32,056 nucleotides of DNA from RHKX01 sp041393495 (lineage in GTDB: Bacteria; Actinomycetota; Thermoleophilia; Solirubrobacterales; 70-9). The translations under genes were made by a program, and so were the position numbers. Positions 1 through 6,795 of the stretch are shown here, one piece after another. The stretch's first letter is position 1. Every line of letters begins with the position of its first letter. A model generated the notes under the pieces. That model worked only from the letters and a program-made list of their open reading frames with translations, was not told where the DNA came from and made no database searches. The stretch is taken from NCBI GenBank assembly GCA_041393495.1, contig JAWKKA010000022.1, positions 1-32,056 on the forward strand, written 5' to 3'.

Positions 1-270
1 CCGCCCGGCATCGATGGCGAGCACGCGACGACCTGCCCGACGTGCGGGCTCGAGATCAGCGATGGCGGCCCCGAGCTGATCGGGTTCGTCCACGCGGCCG
101 GCCACTTCCCGCTCAACTGCTTCGTCTGCGGCGCCTTCGTCCCGCAGTGGGAGCCGGTCGGGCCTGATCGCCTGCGCGGCCGCCGGTCGGCGACTGAAGG
201 TGCGGCGCCGGAGCTGCCGGAGCCGACGCGAGGCCGGTGGGGTGGCGGAGGCGTCCGCGAACCCCTGTGA
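1..270 (+). CDS. C-terminal part of a zinc-ribbon protein (5' truncated)
   Basis: The first frame is open from the window edge to a TGA at 268-270, giving 89 residues of a protein whose start lies outside. It carries two Cys-x2-Cys knuckles (CPTC near residue 12 and CFVC near residue 39) with a His-containing segment between them, the pattern of a four-cysteine zinc ribbon. After the second knuckle comes a Trp/Pro segment and then an Arg/Gly/Pro-rich tail of about 35 residues that looks disordered. A perfect hairpin follows the stop at 298-320. No family could be assigned, and DNA, RNA or protein binding would be a guess. The stop could lie later than in relatives, since the tail is low complexity. 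Confidence 0.55.
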   Translation, partial: PPGIDGEHATTCPTCGLEISDGGPELIGFVHAAGHFPLNCFVCGAFVPQWEPVGPDRLRGRRSATEGAAPELPEPTRGRWGGGGVREPL

Positions 271-297
271 TCCGTTCTCGGCGGCGAGTGCCTGCGG

Positions 298-320
298 CCC
301 CGGCGCCGTCGGCGCCGGGG
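298..320 (+). terminator. Perfect 10-bp hairpin after the zinc-ribbon gene
   Basis: CCCCGGCGCC at 298-307 and GGCGCCGGGG at 311-320 are perfectly complementary around a GTC loop. It lies 28 nt after the stop of the first gene and upstream of the next ribosome binding site. There is no U-tract, as is common for GC-rich actinobacterial terminators, so termination is inferred from position and stem strength only. Confidence 0.45.
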
Positions 321-436
321 AGGAGCCTGCCGTCCGTCGTCGAAGGCAGCCGGAATCCCCGAGAGACTGCCCGGCATGCAGGCGGCGACCGACGCCGCCG
401 GCGCCGGCGACCGGACACGCCAGGAGGTCCCGCCGA

Positions 437-1300
437 ATGAATCGCACCCATCTCGCCCGTCTGCTCTGCGGCGCCGCGTTCGTCGTCGTCGCGACCGTGG
501 CGGCTTCGGCGTCGGCGGCCGGGATCAAGAGCGAGATCGACGTTCCCGGCGGCGGTTTCGTCTCGGTCGGCACCGACTGTCCGCGAAACACCGCGCTCGT
601 CTCGCAGGGCTTTGGAACGAAGGGCTTCACGGTCGATGGGCCGGGGGGCACGGTCGTGCGAATCGACTCGCATCGCTCCGGTACCGGCCTTGCGAGCGGT
701 GCCCAGAACTTCGGTACCGCCCAGGGAGTGTTCGATGCCTATGCCTACTGCTCGAAGGCGGGTCGCAACATCAGGGTCGTGCGGAGCAAGGAGTTCGTGG
801 CCGCGGGCACGTTCGGGACCGCCAGGGCGACCTGCCCGCGGGGGCGGGTCCCGATCGGCGGCGGCTTCGGAGCGCCGGGCTTCGCGGGCAGCACCGTCCA
901 GGCGATCACCCTGACCTCGCGGCGCCAGGGTCGTGCCTGGCAGGTCGAGGCGCTCGCCCAGGGTGGTGGCGCGACCGCCCGCGGGGGCATCGGCATGTCA
1001 GGCAGGCTGGTCGCCTACGCCTACTGCATGAAGAACGCGCCGAAGATCACGGTCCGAAAGCAGAGCGTCACGGTCGATCAGGCCGGGCTGAAGACGGCCG
1101 TCGCCACCTGCCCGAAGGGGAGGGAGGCGATCTCCGGCGGGTTCGACGGCGACATCCGCCTGTCCGGCACGCCGCAGGCGAGCGGAGTGGTCGTCTCGCG
1201 GCGGGCGATGCACGGCCGCGCCTGGAAGGGCCGCGCCATCAGCGTCAACGAGACGGGTGGCGCGACGGCGACGATCTACGCCTACTGCATCAAGAGCTGA
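437..1300 (+). CDS. Secreted protein with three cysteine-paired repeats
   Basis: 287 residues starting at an ATG preceded by a strong AGGAGG (422-427) 9 nt upstream. Although the frame is open to 200, the signal peptide begins exactly here: a short basic N-terminus, a hydrophobic core (residues 9-24) and an Ala-rich cleavage region ending near residue 29. The mature part consists of three related units of about 85 residues, each opening with Cys-Pro (C48, C133, C225) followed by a GGF or QGF motif, and closing with Tyr-Ala-Tyr-Cys (C105, C197, C284). The six cysteines therefore form three pairs spaced 57, 64 and 59 residues, most simply one disulfide per unit. The gene stands alone between hairpins at 298-320 and 1322-1355. 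Function is unknown; an extracellular or surface beta-sheet protein is likely. Confidence 0.8.
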   Translation: MNRTHLARLLCGAAFVVVATVAASASAAGIKSEIDVPGGGFVSVGTDCPRNTALVSQGFGTKGFTVDGPGGTVVRIDSHRSGTGLASGAQNFGTAQGVFDAYAYCSKAGRNIRVVRSKEFVAAGTFGTARATCPRGRVPIGGGFGAPGFAGSTVQAITLTSRRQGRAWQVEALAQGGGATARGGIGMSGRLVAYAYCMKNAPKITVRKQSVTVDQAGLKTAVATCPKGREAISGGFDGDIRLSGTPQASGVVVSRRAMHGRAWKGRAISVNETGGATATIYAYCIKS

Positions 1301-1321
1301 TCGGCCTCCCTGCCCGCTGAG

Positions 1322-1355
1322 GGCCGGTGCGCACGATCTCGAGGCGGCACCGGCC
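1322..1355 (+). terminator. Candidate terminator of the secreted repeat protein gene
   Basis: GGCCGGTGC at 1322-1330 and GCACCGGCC at 1347-1355 form a perfect 9-bp stem with a 16-nt loop, 22 nt after the stop codon. No U-tract follows. Confidence 0.4.
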
Positions 1356-1488
1356 GCCCGACCGTCGCGACGATCCGGATCAAGGCCATCCCGGTCGCCG
1401 ACCCCGATCAGGGCGCCCGGCCGCGGTCCGGACGTCGGGCCGCGGTCAGGGAGTCGAGCCGTCGCCCCGTGTGCCCGGGGCCCGGCAG

Positions 1489-1595
1489 GGCACCCCACCA
1501 CCGACAAAGGTGTGGCCGGAATGAGAAGGCCTGATGGGACCGGCAGGGATGGTCCGCAGCCTCCTCATCCCGGCCACCTGGCGGGGAAGGGTGCC
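1489..1595. other. Imperfect long hairpin, possible structured RNA, in a gene-poor stretch
   Basis: The 385 nt between 1300 and 1686 have no convincing gene. Inside it, 1512-1519 pairs with 1570-1577 (8 bp), 1521-1525 with 1564-1568 (5 bp), 1527-1530 with 1559-1562 (4 bp) and 1537-1541 with 1551-1555 (5 bp), capped by a 9-nt loop: 22 pairs in a 66-nt hairpin. An outer 7-bp helix, GGCACCC (1489-1495) with GGGTGCC (1589-1595), can enclose it. The flanking genes converge on this region, so it could be a small RNA or an elaborate bidirectional terminator. It matches no RNA family I could recognise. Confidence 0.35.
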
Positions 1596-1685
1596 ATTGC
1601 GGGGGAGCCTCCCACCAGCGGCGACCCGGTTCCTCAGTAGTGACTGCCTATCCGCCTCCGCACCGACAGCGGGTCTCGATGGCTC

Positions 1686-2036
1686 TCAGTCGTCCTCTTC
1701 CTCGTCCTCTTCCTCGTCCTCGTCGGAGGTCGTCGTCGAATCCGTGGTTGTGGCCGTCGTCGGCACGGTCGCGGTCGTCGTCGGAGCCGTGGTTGTGGCC
1801 GTCGTCGGGTCGCGGTGTCCGCGACCTGGGTGCCCGTCTTCGGGACCGCGCCGACGCCCCCGATCTTCCCCACCCGGCTGGGGCGCCAGCGCTTCGCCGG
1901 CGCGGATCGGCTCGGAGCTGAGCCCGATCTGGCGGCTCGTAAGCGCCGCCGCGGCGACGCCCACCGCCACCGCGGCGAGCAGTCCGAGCAGCGCAAGCAG
2001 GATCCAGCGCAGGACCGCCATCGCCCGCGGGCTCAC
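1686..2036 (-). CDS. Small membrane protein with Thr-rich and acidic tail
   Basis: About 116 residues if the GTG at 2036 is used, whose GTGA overlaps the stop of the histidine kinase gene and implies translational coupling; an ATG at 2021 would give 111. One transmembrane segment follows the start (Leu/Ala/Val-rich, about 20 residues). The remainder is a Gly/Arg/Pro linker, a Thr-rich stretch of roughly 30 residues, and a C-terminal run of almost pure Asp/Glu. The predicted topology is an anchored protein with the acidic tail outside. As third gene of the regulator/kinase operon it may act with the sensor, for example by binding cations, which is inference. A 22-bp direct repeat lies inside the Thr-rich part. 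Confidence 0.6.
   Translation of the reverse strand: MSPRAMAVLRWILLALLGLLAAVAVGVAAAALTSRQIGLSSEPIRAGEALAPQPGGEDRGRRRGPEDGHPGRGHRDPTTATTTAPTTTATVPTTATTTDSTTTSDEDEEEDEEEDD
1742..1808 (-). repeat. 22-bp direct repeat inside the Thr-rich tail gene
   Basis: The same 22 nt occur at 1742-1763 and 1787-1808, a period of 45 nt (15 codons), so the repeat stays in frame and encodes the duplicated Thr-rich block. Confidence 0.6.
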
Positions 2037-3430
2037 CGGGAGGCCTCCGTGGGCTCGCGATGGGCGGCGACGGGGAGCGTCAGTCGCGCCTCGGCGCCGC
2101 CCCCGGGCCGGTTCGCGAGTGCGACCGAACCGCCCCACTGTCCGGCCAGCTCGGCGGCGATCGGCAGCCCGAGACCGGAACCGTCGGGCCCACCGCGGCC
2201 GGCGCGACCCCGGTAGAAGCGCTCGAGGACGAGCTCCTCCTCACCGGGTGCCAGCCCCGGCCCGCGATCCCGTACGGCGATTGCCCCCGAGCCGTCGAAG
2301 ATCTCGATCTCGGTGCCGGCCGGGGAGTAGACGATCGCGTTCTCGATCAGCGAGTCGAGCGCGCGGTCGAGGTCGGCGCCGGCGATGTCGACTTCACTTT
2401 CGGGCCCGTCGCGGCGGACGAGGCGGATGCCGTCGGCCTCCGCGCGGCGCTGCCAGCGCTCGGCGGCGCGATCGGCCGCGCGTCCGAGGGCGATCCGCTC
2501 GGCGGGAAGCTCGTGCTCGCCGGCACGGCTGAGCAGGAGCAGCTCCGTGACGATCGCTGCCAGCCGGTCGACCTCGTGCAGCGCCGCGGCGGCGGCCGCG
2601 CGCTCGTCGGCGGAGTCGGCGAGGTGCTCGATCTCCTCGAGCTGCAGCCGCAGGCCGGTCAGCGGGGTCCGCAGCTCGTGCGAGGCGTCGGCGACGAACT
2701 CACGCTGACTGTCGATCATCCGCCCGACCCGCCCGGTCATCGCGTTGAAGCTGCGTGCGAGCCGGCGCTGCTCGGTCGTTCCCTCGATCGACGCCCGCGC
2801 TTCGAGGTCGCCGGCGGCGACCTCGTCGGCGGCGCCCGCGAGCCGCCTGATCGGGTGGGCGATGCGCTGCGCGATCAGCGCTCCGGCAATCACCCCGAGC
2901 GCCAGGACCGCGAGGCCGAGCAGGACGATGCCGACCACCGAGCGCTGGACGGCGTCGTTGACGGCATCGACGCTCTGTGTCACCCGGACCGTGCCGATAA
3001 CGCGGCCGTTGTGGAGGATCGGCACCGCCGTCGCCAGCAGGTCGGTGTTGAGCGTGTCGCTGCGGCGGGCCTCCTGGAAGGCGTTCCCCGCCAGCGCGCT
3101 CATGATCTCGGGGCGGCTCGAGAAGTCGTGACCGATCTCGTCGTCGCCGGCGCTGTCGGCGAGCAGGGTCCCGCCGCGGTCAGTGACGACGACGCGGCCG
3201 CGAACCGATTCTGCCGAGGTCTCGACGAGGCGCTCCAGCGTCGAGCGCCCGCCCCGACCGAGCAGCTCCGGAGTGCTCGCAGCCAGCAGGTCGGCCTGGC
3301 TTCGCGCCTGCCCGCGGACCTCGGCGTCGACGCGGTCGCGGAGGCTGATCGCGAGCGGCACCCCGAACGCGACGACGGCGAGCAGCAGCACGTAGGCCAC
3401 CGCGAGGACCAGCGCCCGTCGCGTCGTCAT
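2033..3430 (-). CDS. Membrane sensor histidine kinase of an OmpR-type pair
   Basis: 465 residues. Transmembrane helix 1 spans about residues 8-30, an extracytoplasmic sensor region of about 130 residues follows, and helix 2 spans about 165-187. A HAMP linker (about 188-240) leads into the HisKA dimerisation helix with the phospho-acceptor His251 in ASHELRTPL, then a HATPase_c domain with the N box (ENAIVYSP), the G1 box (DRGPGL) and the G2 box (GSGLGLP). All catalytic motifs look intact. The start ATG overlaps the stop of the response-regulator gene by ATGA, and the stop overlaps the next gene by GTGA. The divergent redox operon next door is the obvious candidate target, which would make the sensor one for redox state or metal; the ligand cannot be read from the sequence. 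Confidence 0.92.
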   Translation of the reverse strand: MTTRRALVLAVAYVLLLAVVAFGVPLAISLRDRVDAEVRGQARSQADLLAASTPELLGRGGRSTLERLVETSAESVRGRVVVTDRGGTLLADSAGDDEIGHDFSSRPEIMSALAGNAFQEARRSDTLNTDLLATAVPILHNGRVIGTVRVTQSVDAVNDAVQRSVVGIVLLGLAVLALGVIAGALIAQRIAHPIRRLAGAADEVAAGDLEARASIEGTTEQRRLARSFNAMTGRVGRMIDSQREFVADASHELRTPLTGLRLQLEEIEHLADSADERAAAAAALHEVDRLAAIVTELLLLSRAGEHELPAERIALGRAADRAAERWQRRAEADGIRLVRRDGPESEVDIAGADLDRALDSLIENAIVYSPAGTEIEIFDGSGAIAVRDRGPGLAPGEEELVLERFYRGRAGRGGPDGSGLGLPIAAELAGQWGGSVALANRPGGGAEARLTLPVAAHREPTEASR

Positions 3431-4155
3431 CCGTCCGCGAATCGGTAGCCGACGCCGCGGACCGTCTCGATGTGGCGTGGCACCGCCGGGTCGTCGCCGA
3501 GCTTGCGGCGCAGCGAGCCGATGTGGACGTCGAGTGTCTTCGTCGAGCCGAACCAGTTGACGTCCCAGACCCGCGACATCAGATCCTCTCGGGTCACGAC
3601 CCGGCCGGCGTTCCGGGCCAGCTCGGCGAGGAGGTCGAACTCCTTGCGGGTCAGCTCGATCGACTCGCCGGCGAGCGCTGCGGTCCTCGCGGCGACGTCG
3701 ACCTCGAGGTCGCCGACCGTGAAGGCCGGCTCGAAGCGGCCGCTGGCCGTGCTGCGGCTACGCCGCAGCACGGCGCGAATCCGGGAGACGACCTCGGCGC
3801 CGCTGAACGGCTTGACGACGTAGTCGTCGGCGCCCATCTCGAGGCCGACGACGCGGTCGAGCTCGGATCCGCGCGCGGTCAGCATCACGATCGGCACATC
3901 GGAGTCACGGCGCAGCGCCCGGCAGACGTCGCGCCCGTCGCCGTCGGGAAGGGTCAGGTCGAGGAGGACGAGGTCGGGCTCGACCTGCTCGGCGAGCTCC
4001 ATGGCCGCGGCCGCCGTCGCGGCGACCACCGGCTCGAACCCCTCGCGCTCGAGGACCTTCGAGAACGGCGCCGAGATCGCCTCCTCGTCCTCGACGAAGA
4101 GGATCGTGCCGCCGCTCGGGCCGGCTGGTGTGGGCGCGGTCGCCATCGCGGTCAC
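3427..4155 (-). CDS. OmpR/PhoB-family response regulator
   Basis: 242 residues. The receiver domain (about 17-130) has the acidic pair E22/D23, phospho-acceptor Asp66 in LLDLTLPDGDG, Thr93 and Lys115 in DDYVVKPF. A winged-helix DNA-binding domain follows (about 145-240) with the typical LTRKEFDLLAELA and ending RGVGYRF. The first in-frame start is GTG 4155, and a TACAGT -10-like box ends 5 nt upstream of it, so a leaderless message beginning at or near this GTG is likely; an ATG at 4146 is the alternative. It overlaps the kinase gene and is divergent from the plus-strand redox operon, sharing the 145-nt spacer 4156-4300 from which it could control both directions. Confidence 0.93.
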   Translation of the reverse strand: MTAMATAPTPAGPSGGTILFVEDEEAISAPFSKVLEREGFEPVVAATAAAAMELAEQVEPDLVLLDLTLPDGDGRDVCRALRRDSDVPIVMLTARGSELDRVVGLEMGADDYVVKPFSGAEVVSRIRAVLRRSRSTASGRFEPAFTVGDLEVDVAARTAALAGESIELTRKEFDLLAELARNAGRVVTREDLMSRVWDVNWFGSTKTLDVHIGSLRRKLGDDPAVPRHIETVRGVGYRFADG

Positions 4156-4160
4156 CGGTC

Positions 4161-4166
4161 ACTGTA
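4161..4166 (-). promoter_or_regulatory. -10-like box TACAGT of the response-regulator gene
   Basis: On the minus strand TACAGT ends 5 nt before the GTG at 4155. No good -35 is visible. It fits the TANNNT-plus-short-gap pattern seen before five other genes in this window. The rest of the divergent spacer (4167-4300) holds the imperfect direct repeat CTTTACCCGGGC/CTTTCCGGGC at 4215-4236, a possible regulator site. Confidence 0.35.
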
Positions 4167-4300
4167 GAGCCGGGCCGGGGCGCCATCCAGGGGCGCGGGG
4201 AAGCTTGTCCAACTCTTTACCCGGGCCTTTCCGGGCGCTTGCCGACGGCTCGGGAGAGTGGCCGCGATCAGTTCCCGAAGCCAGCGAAGGAGACCGAATC

Positions 4301-4759
4301 GTGGCCAGCAACGTGAGAATGAGGATCGCCGCCGGGGCTACCGTCCTCGGGTTGGGCGGCTTGGCGGGCTATGCCCTCGCCACGAACGACGGGCAGTCCG
4401 CCGCCGCCGAGGCGCCCGCGCAGGATCCGAAGCCGAAGGTCCGGACCGAGGTCGTCCACCGGACGATCCACGTGCGGGCGAAGGACGGGTCCGAGGCGGG
4501 CGCGGGCGGCGCCGCTTCGGGTTCGTCGCCGGCGCCGGGCTCCCCGGGGTCCGTCGTCACGCCGGTCACCGACACCTCGGGCTACGCGGCGCCGAGCACC
4601 GGCAGCAGCGGCTCGTCGTCCTCCGACGAGCGCGACGAGCATGGCGACGACGAGGGCGAGTACGAGAGCGACGACTACGGCGAGCACGAGAGCGACGACT
4701 ACGGCGAGCACGAGAGCGACGACGACGGCGAGCACGAGAGCGACGGGGGCGATGACTGA
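4301..4759 (+). CDS. Membrane-anchored protein with Asp/Glu/His octapeptide repeats
   Basis: 152 residues from a GTG with AAGGAG (4286-4291) 9 nt upstream. Residues 8-27 form a hydrophobic segment that could be an anchor or an uncleaved signal. A short charged motif (VRTEVVHRTIHV, residues 47-58) follows, then a Gly/Ser/Pro-rich linker, then from residue 119 four copies of an octapeptide of the type GEHESDDY. The tail is thus a dense array of carboxylates and imidazoles, suited to binding divalent metal. It is the first gene of the redox operon and overlaps the next gene by 8 nt. It has no FMN-binding domain; a metal-collecting or electron-relay scaffold is a guess. Confidence 0.75.
   Translation: MASNVRMRIAAGATVLGLGGLAGYALATNDGQSAAAEAPAQDPKPKVRTEVVHRTIHVRAKDGSEAGAGGAASGSSPAPGSPGSVVTPVTDTSGYAAPSTGSSGSSSSDERDEHGDDEGEYESDDYGEHESDDYGEHESDDDGEHESDGGDD
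4655..4750 (+). repeat. Four 24-bp tandem repeats coding GE(H/Y)ESDDY
   Basis: Units at 4655-4678, 4679-4702, 4703-4726 and 4727-4750 differ only by a few substitutions (Tyr for His in unit 1, Asp for Tyr in unit 3, Gly-Gly at the end of unit 4). The array is in frame, and its near identity points to recent expansion or homogenisation. Confidence 0.9.
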
Positions 4760-5156
4760 CCGGCCGGCCGATCGACCCGACACGGAGGCCGGTCGCCGTC
4801 CGGTGCCGGGCGGCCACAGCCGCCCCGGCGCGGCGCCGGCGGTGCGCAAGAAGCCCGGCTTCATGCCGACCGTGCTGCTCGGCATCGCGAGCTTCGTGGC
4901 GCTCTTCGTGTTCCTCGCCTTCCAGCTCAACAGCGGCAACGACCCGGCGCTCGGCAAGAGCGCGCTGGCGGCCGGCGATGCGAAGGCGACCGACCCGGCC
5001 CGACCGTTGGTCATCCACCGGCGGATCGTCAAGACCCGGGTCGTCCACCTGCCGGCGGAGTCGCCCGCGGCAGGCTCGGCGCTGCCGGCCGGGACCGCGC
5101 CGCCGCGCACGAGCCCGACGACGACCGCTCCGCCGCCCGTCACCGCGAGCTCATGA
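4752..5156 (+). CDS. Small single-pass membrane protein of the redox operon
   Basis: 134 residues from ATG 4752, which lies 8 nt inside the end of the previous gene. A cytoplasmic basic and Pro-rich N-terminus (about 35 residues) precedes one transmembrane segment (about 38-60). The outer part of about 70 residues contains a motif, VIHRRIVKTRVVH, like the VVHRTIHV of the preceding protein, and ends in a Pro/Thr/Ala-rich tail. Its stop overlaps the apbE start by ATGA. No family was recognised. Sharing a motif with its neighbour suggests the two proteins are distantly related or meet a common partner. Confidence 0.7.
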   Translation: MTDRPADRPDTEAGRRPVPGGHSRPGAAPAVRKKPGFMPTVLLGIASFVALFVFLAFQLNSGNDPALGKSALAAGDAKATDPARPLVIHRRIVKTRVVHLPAESPAAGSALPAGTAPPRTSPTTTAPPPVTASS

Positions 5157-6139
5157 GCGGCGCCGATGTGACATTCAGGGCGATGGGCTCCGAGATCCGG
5201 CTGATCGTCGGCGCACCCGGTCCGGACGGCGTCGACCCGCTCGATGCTGTCGCCGATGCGACGACGTTCATCGAGGAGTTCGAGCAGTGCCTGTCGCGGT
5301 TCCGCCCGGACAGCGAGCTCTGCGCGCTCAACTCCGATATCGGCGACGTCGTCCCGGCCTCGCCACTCCTCCGCGACGCCGTCGCGGCCGGGATCGATGC
5401 GGCTGAATCGACCGACGGATTGGTGGACCCGACCCTGGTCGACGAGATCGAGGACGCGGGCTATGCCGAGTCCCGTGAGGGCATCGTCCCGGCCAACCTG
5501 AGGTCAGCGCTGATGATGGCTCCGGAACGGAAGCCCGCTCGCCCCGACCCGGCTCGGCGCTGGGCGATGATCGAGGTCGACGGCGACGCCGGCGTGATCC
5601 GGCGCCCCCGCGGCGTCCGCTTCGACTCGGGCGGGATCGGCAAGGGCCTCGCCGCTGATGTGCTCGCCGGGCGGCTCGCCGGCCAGACCCGCTTCCTGGT
5701 CTGCTGCGGCGGCGACATTCGCGCCGGCGGCACCGACGGCGGGCGCCAGGAGGTCCTCGTCGAGCACCCGCTCACCGGCGAGCGGGACCAGCGCCTGTAT
5801 ATGGAGCGCGGGGCGGTGGCGACCTCGGGCATCAACGTCCGGCTCTGGCGCCGTCACGACGGCCGCTACGGCCACCATCTGATCGACCCGCGGACGGGGG
5901 AGCCCGCCTGGACCGGCCTCGTCGGCGCGACCGCGCTCGCCCCGACCGGCGTCGTCGCCGAGACGACGGCGAAGGCGGCGCTGCTCTCCGGGCCGGATCG
6001 GGCCCGGCGGATCCTCAGCGAGCACGGTGGCGTCCTCTTCCACGAGGACGGCGAAGCGGAGGCGGTCGGGCCGATCGAGCTGAAGCCGAACCTGACCGTC
6101 CGTATCTCCGCAGCGGCGCTGAAGGGGATGGCGGCGTGA
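5153..6139 (+). CDS. apbE: FAD:protein FMN transferase (ApbE family)
   Basis: 328 residues, close to the family's usual length. Family members attach FMN covalently to a Thr or Ser of a partner, using FAD and Mg2+. Recognisable blocks are SRFRPDSELCALN (48-60), the flavin-site segment DSGGIGKGLAADV (158-170), CCGGDIRAGG (184-193) and HHLIDPRTGEP (241-251). Near 268-274 the usual metal-binding Asp position reads VAETTAKA, a Glu instead of Asp. No signal peptide or lipobox is visible, so it appears cytoplasmic, unlike many ApbE lipoproteins. Both ends overlap neighbours (ATGA and GTGA). No neighbour in the window has a recognisable FMN-binding domain or a clear SGAT-type acceptor, so its substrate here is unknown. 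Confidence 0.9.
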   Translation: MSGADVTFRAMGSEIRLIVGAPGPDGVDPLDAVADATTFIEEFEQCLSRFRPDSELCALNSDIGDVVPASPLLRDAVAAGIDAAESTDGLVDPTLVDEIEDAGYAESREGIVPANLRSALMMAPERKPARPDPARRWAMIEVDGDAGVIRRPRGVRFDSGGIGKGLAADVLAGRLAGQTRFLVCCGGDIRAGGTDGGRQEVLVEHPLTGERDQRLYMERGAVATSGINVRLWRRHDGRYGHHLIDPRTGEPAWTGLVGATALAPTGVVAETTAKAALLSGPDRARRILSEHGGVLFHEDGEAEAVGPIELKPNLTVRISAAALKGMAA

Positions 6140-6795
6140 CCCCGGCTCTCCATGAGCACCTCTGGTGGCTGGCGAGCCGTGCGTCCGGCCTCGTCGCGCT
6201 CGGGCTGATCACTGCGTCGGTCGTGCTCGGCCTCCTCATGTCGGGCCGGGTCATGCGCAGGCCCGGCCGCGCGGCGAAGCTCCTCGCGCTTCACGAGCAG
6301 CTCGCGCTCGGCGGCCTTCTGGCGATCGCTGTCCACGGAATCACCCTGCTCGGCGACGCGTTTCTCAATCCGGGGCTGAAGGGAATCCTGCTCCCCGGCT
6401 TCATCGACTACCGGCCGCTCTGGGTCGGGCTCGGGATCGGCGCCGGCTACCTGGCGGCGGCGCTCGGTCTCAGCTACTACGGCCGCCGCCGGATCGGGAC
6501 GCGGCTCTGGCGGAAAGCCCACCGGGCGACGATCGCGGTCTACGCCCTGGCGGTGTTGCACACGCTCGGCGGCGGCACCGACGCCGCGACGCCGTGGCTG
6601 CGCTGGTGGGTGTATCTGACGACGCCGGTTGTCGCGGTCCTGCTGGCGGTCCGGATGACGGAGCCGTGGCGGCGCAAGCGCCGGGCTGCCGCCCGACCGA
6701 CCCGACCGGCGCCGGTCCCGGCCGCGGCGGCCCGGCGCCTGCCGGCATCGCCGACCGCCGCTGCGACCCGGGTTCGGACGGAGGTGGCGTCGTGA
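6136..6795 (+). CDS. Ferric-reductase-like heme b membrane protein
   Basis: 219 residues from a GTG overlapping the apbE stop (GTGA). Five to six hydrophobic segments occupy residues 10-185, followed by a basic Ala/Pro/Arg-rich tail of about 40 residues. Four histidines sit in two helices as H53/H67 and H129/H142, spaced 14 and 13 residues, the bis-heme ligand arrangement of the ferric reductase transmembrane (NOX/MsrQ-like) family. There is no fused FAD/NAD(P)H domain; that role can be supplied by the ferredoxin reductase encoded next. It probably carries electrons across the membrane. The final acceptor (ferric iron, a protein flavin or another) is not shown. Confidence 0.85.
   Translation: MTPALHEHLWWLASRASGLVALGLITASVVLGLLMSGRVMRRPGRAAKLLALHEQLALGGLLAIAVHGITLLGDAFLNPGLKGILLPGFIDYRPLWVGLGIGAGYLAAALGLSYYGRRRIGTRLWRKAHRATIAVYALAVLHTLGGGTDAATPWLRWWVYLTTPVVAVLLAVRMTEPWRRKRRAAARPTRPAPVPAAAARRLPASPTAAATRVRTEVAS

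Noticed and set aside
1513..1600. Resemblance to a TPP or SAM riboswitch (TGAGA, CCTGAT, AGGGA, GGGTGCC)
   Set aside because: The conserved cores are incomplete and no gene follows on that strand; the downstream gene is on the opposite strand.
1480..1630. Signal-recognition-particle RNA or RNase P RNA
   Set aside because: The GGAAGCAG and GGAAAGTCC-type conserved segments are absent on both strands.
4527..4620. A possible FMN-acceptor site in DTSGYAAPSTGSS of the first redox-operon protein
   Set aside because: It lacks the SGAT-type motif and the surrounding FMN-binding domain, so only loose similarity remains.
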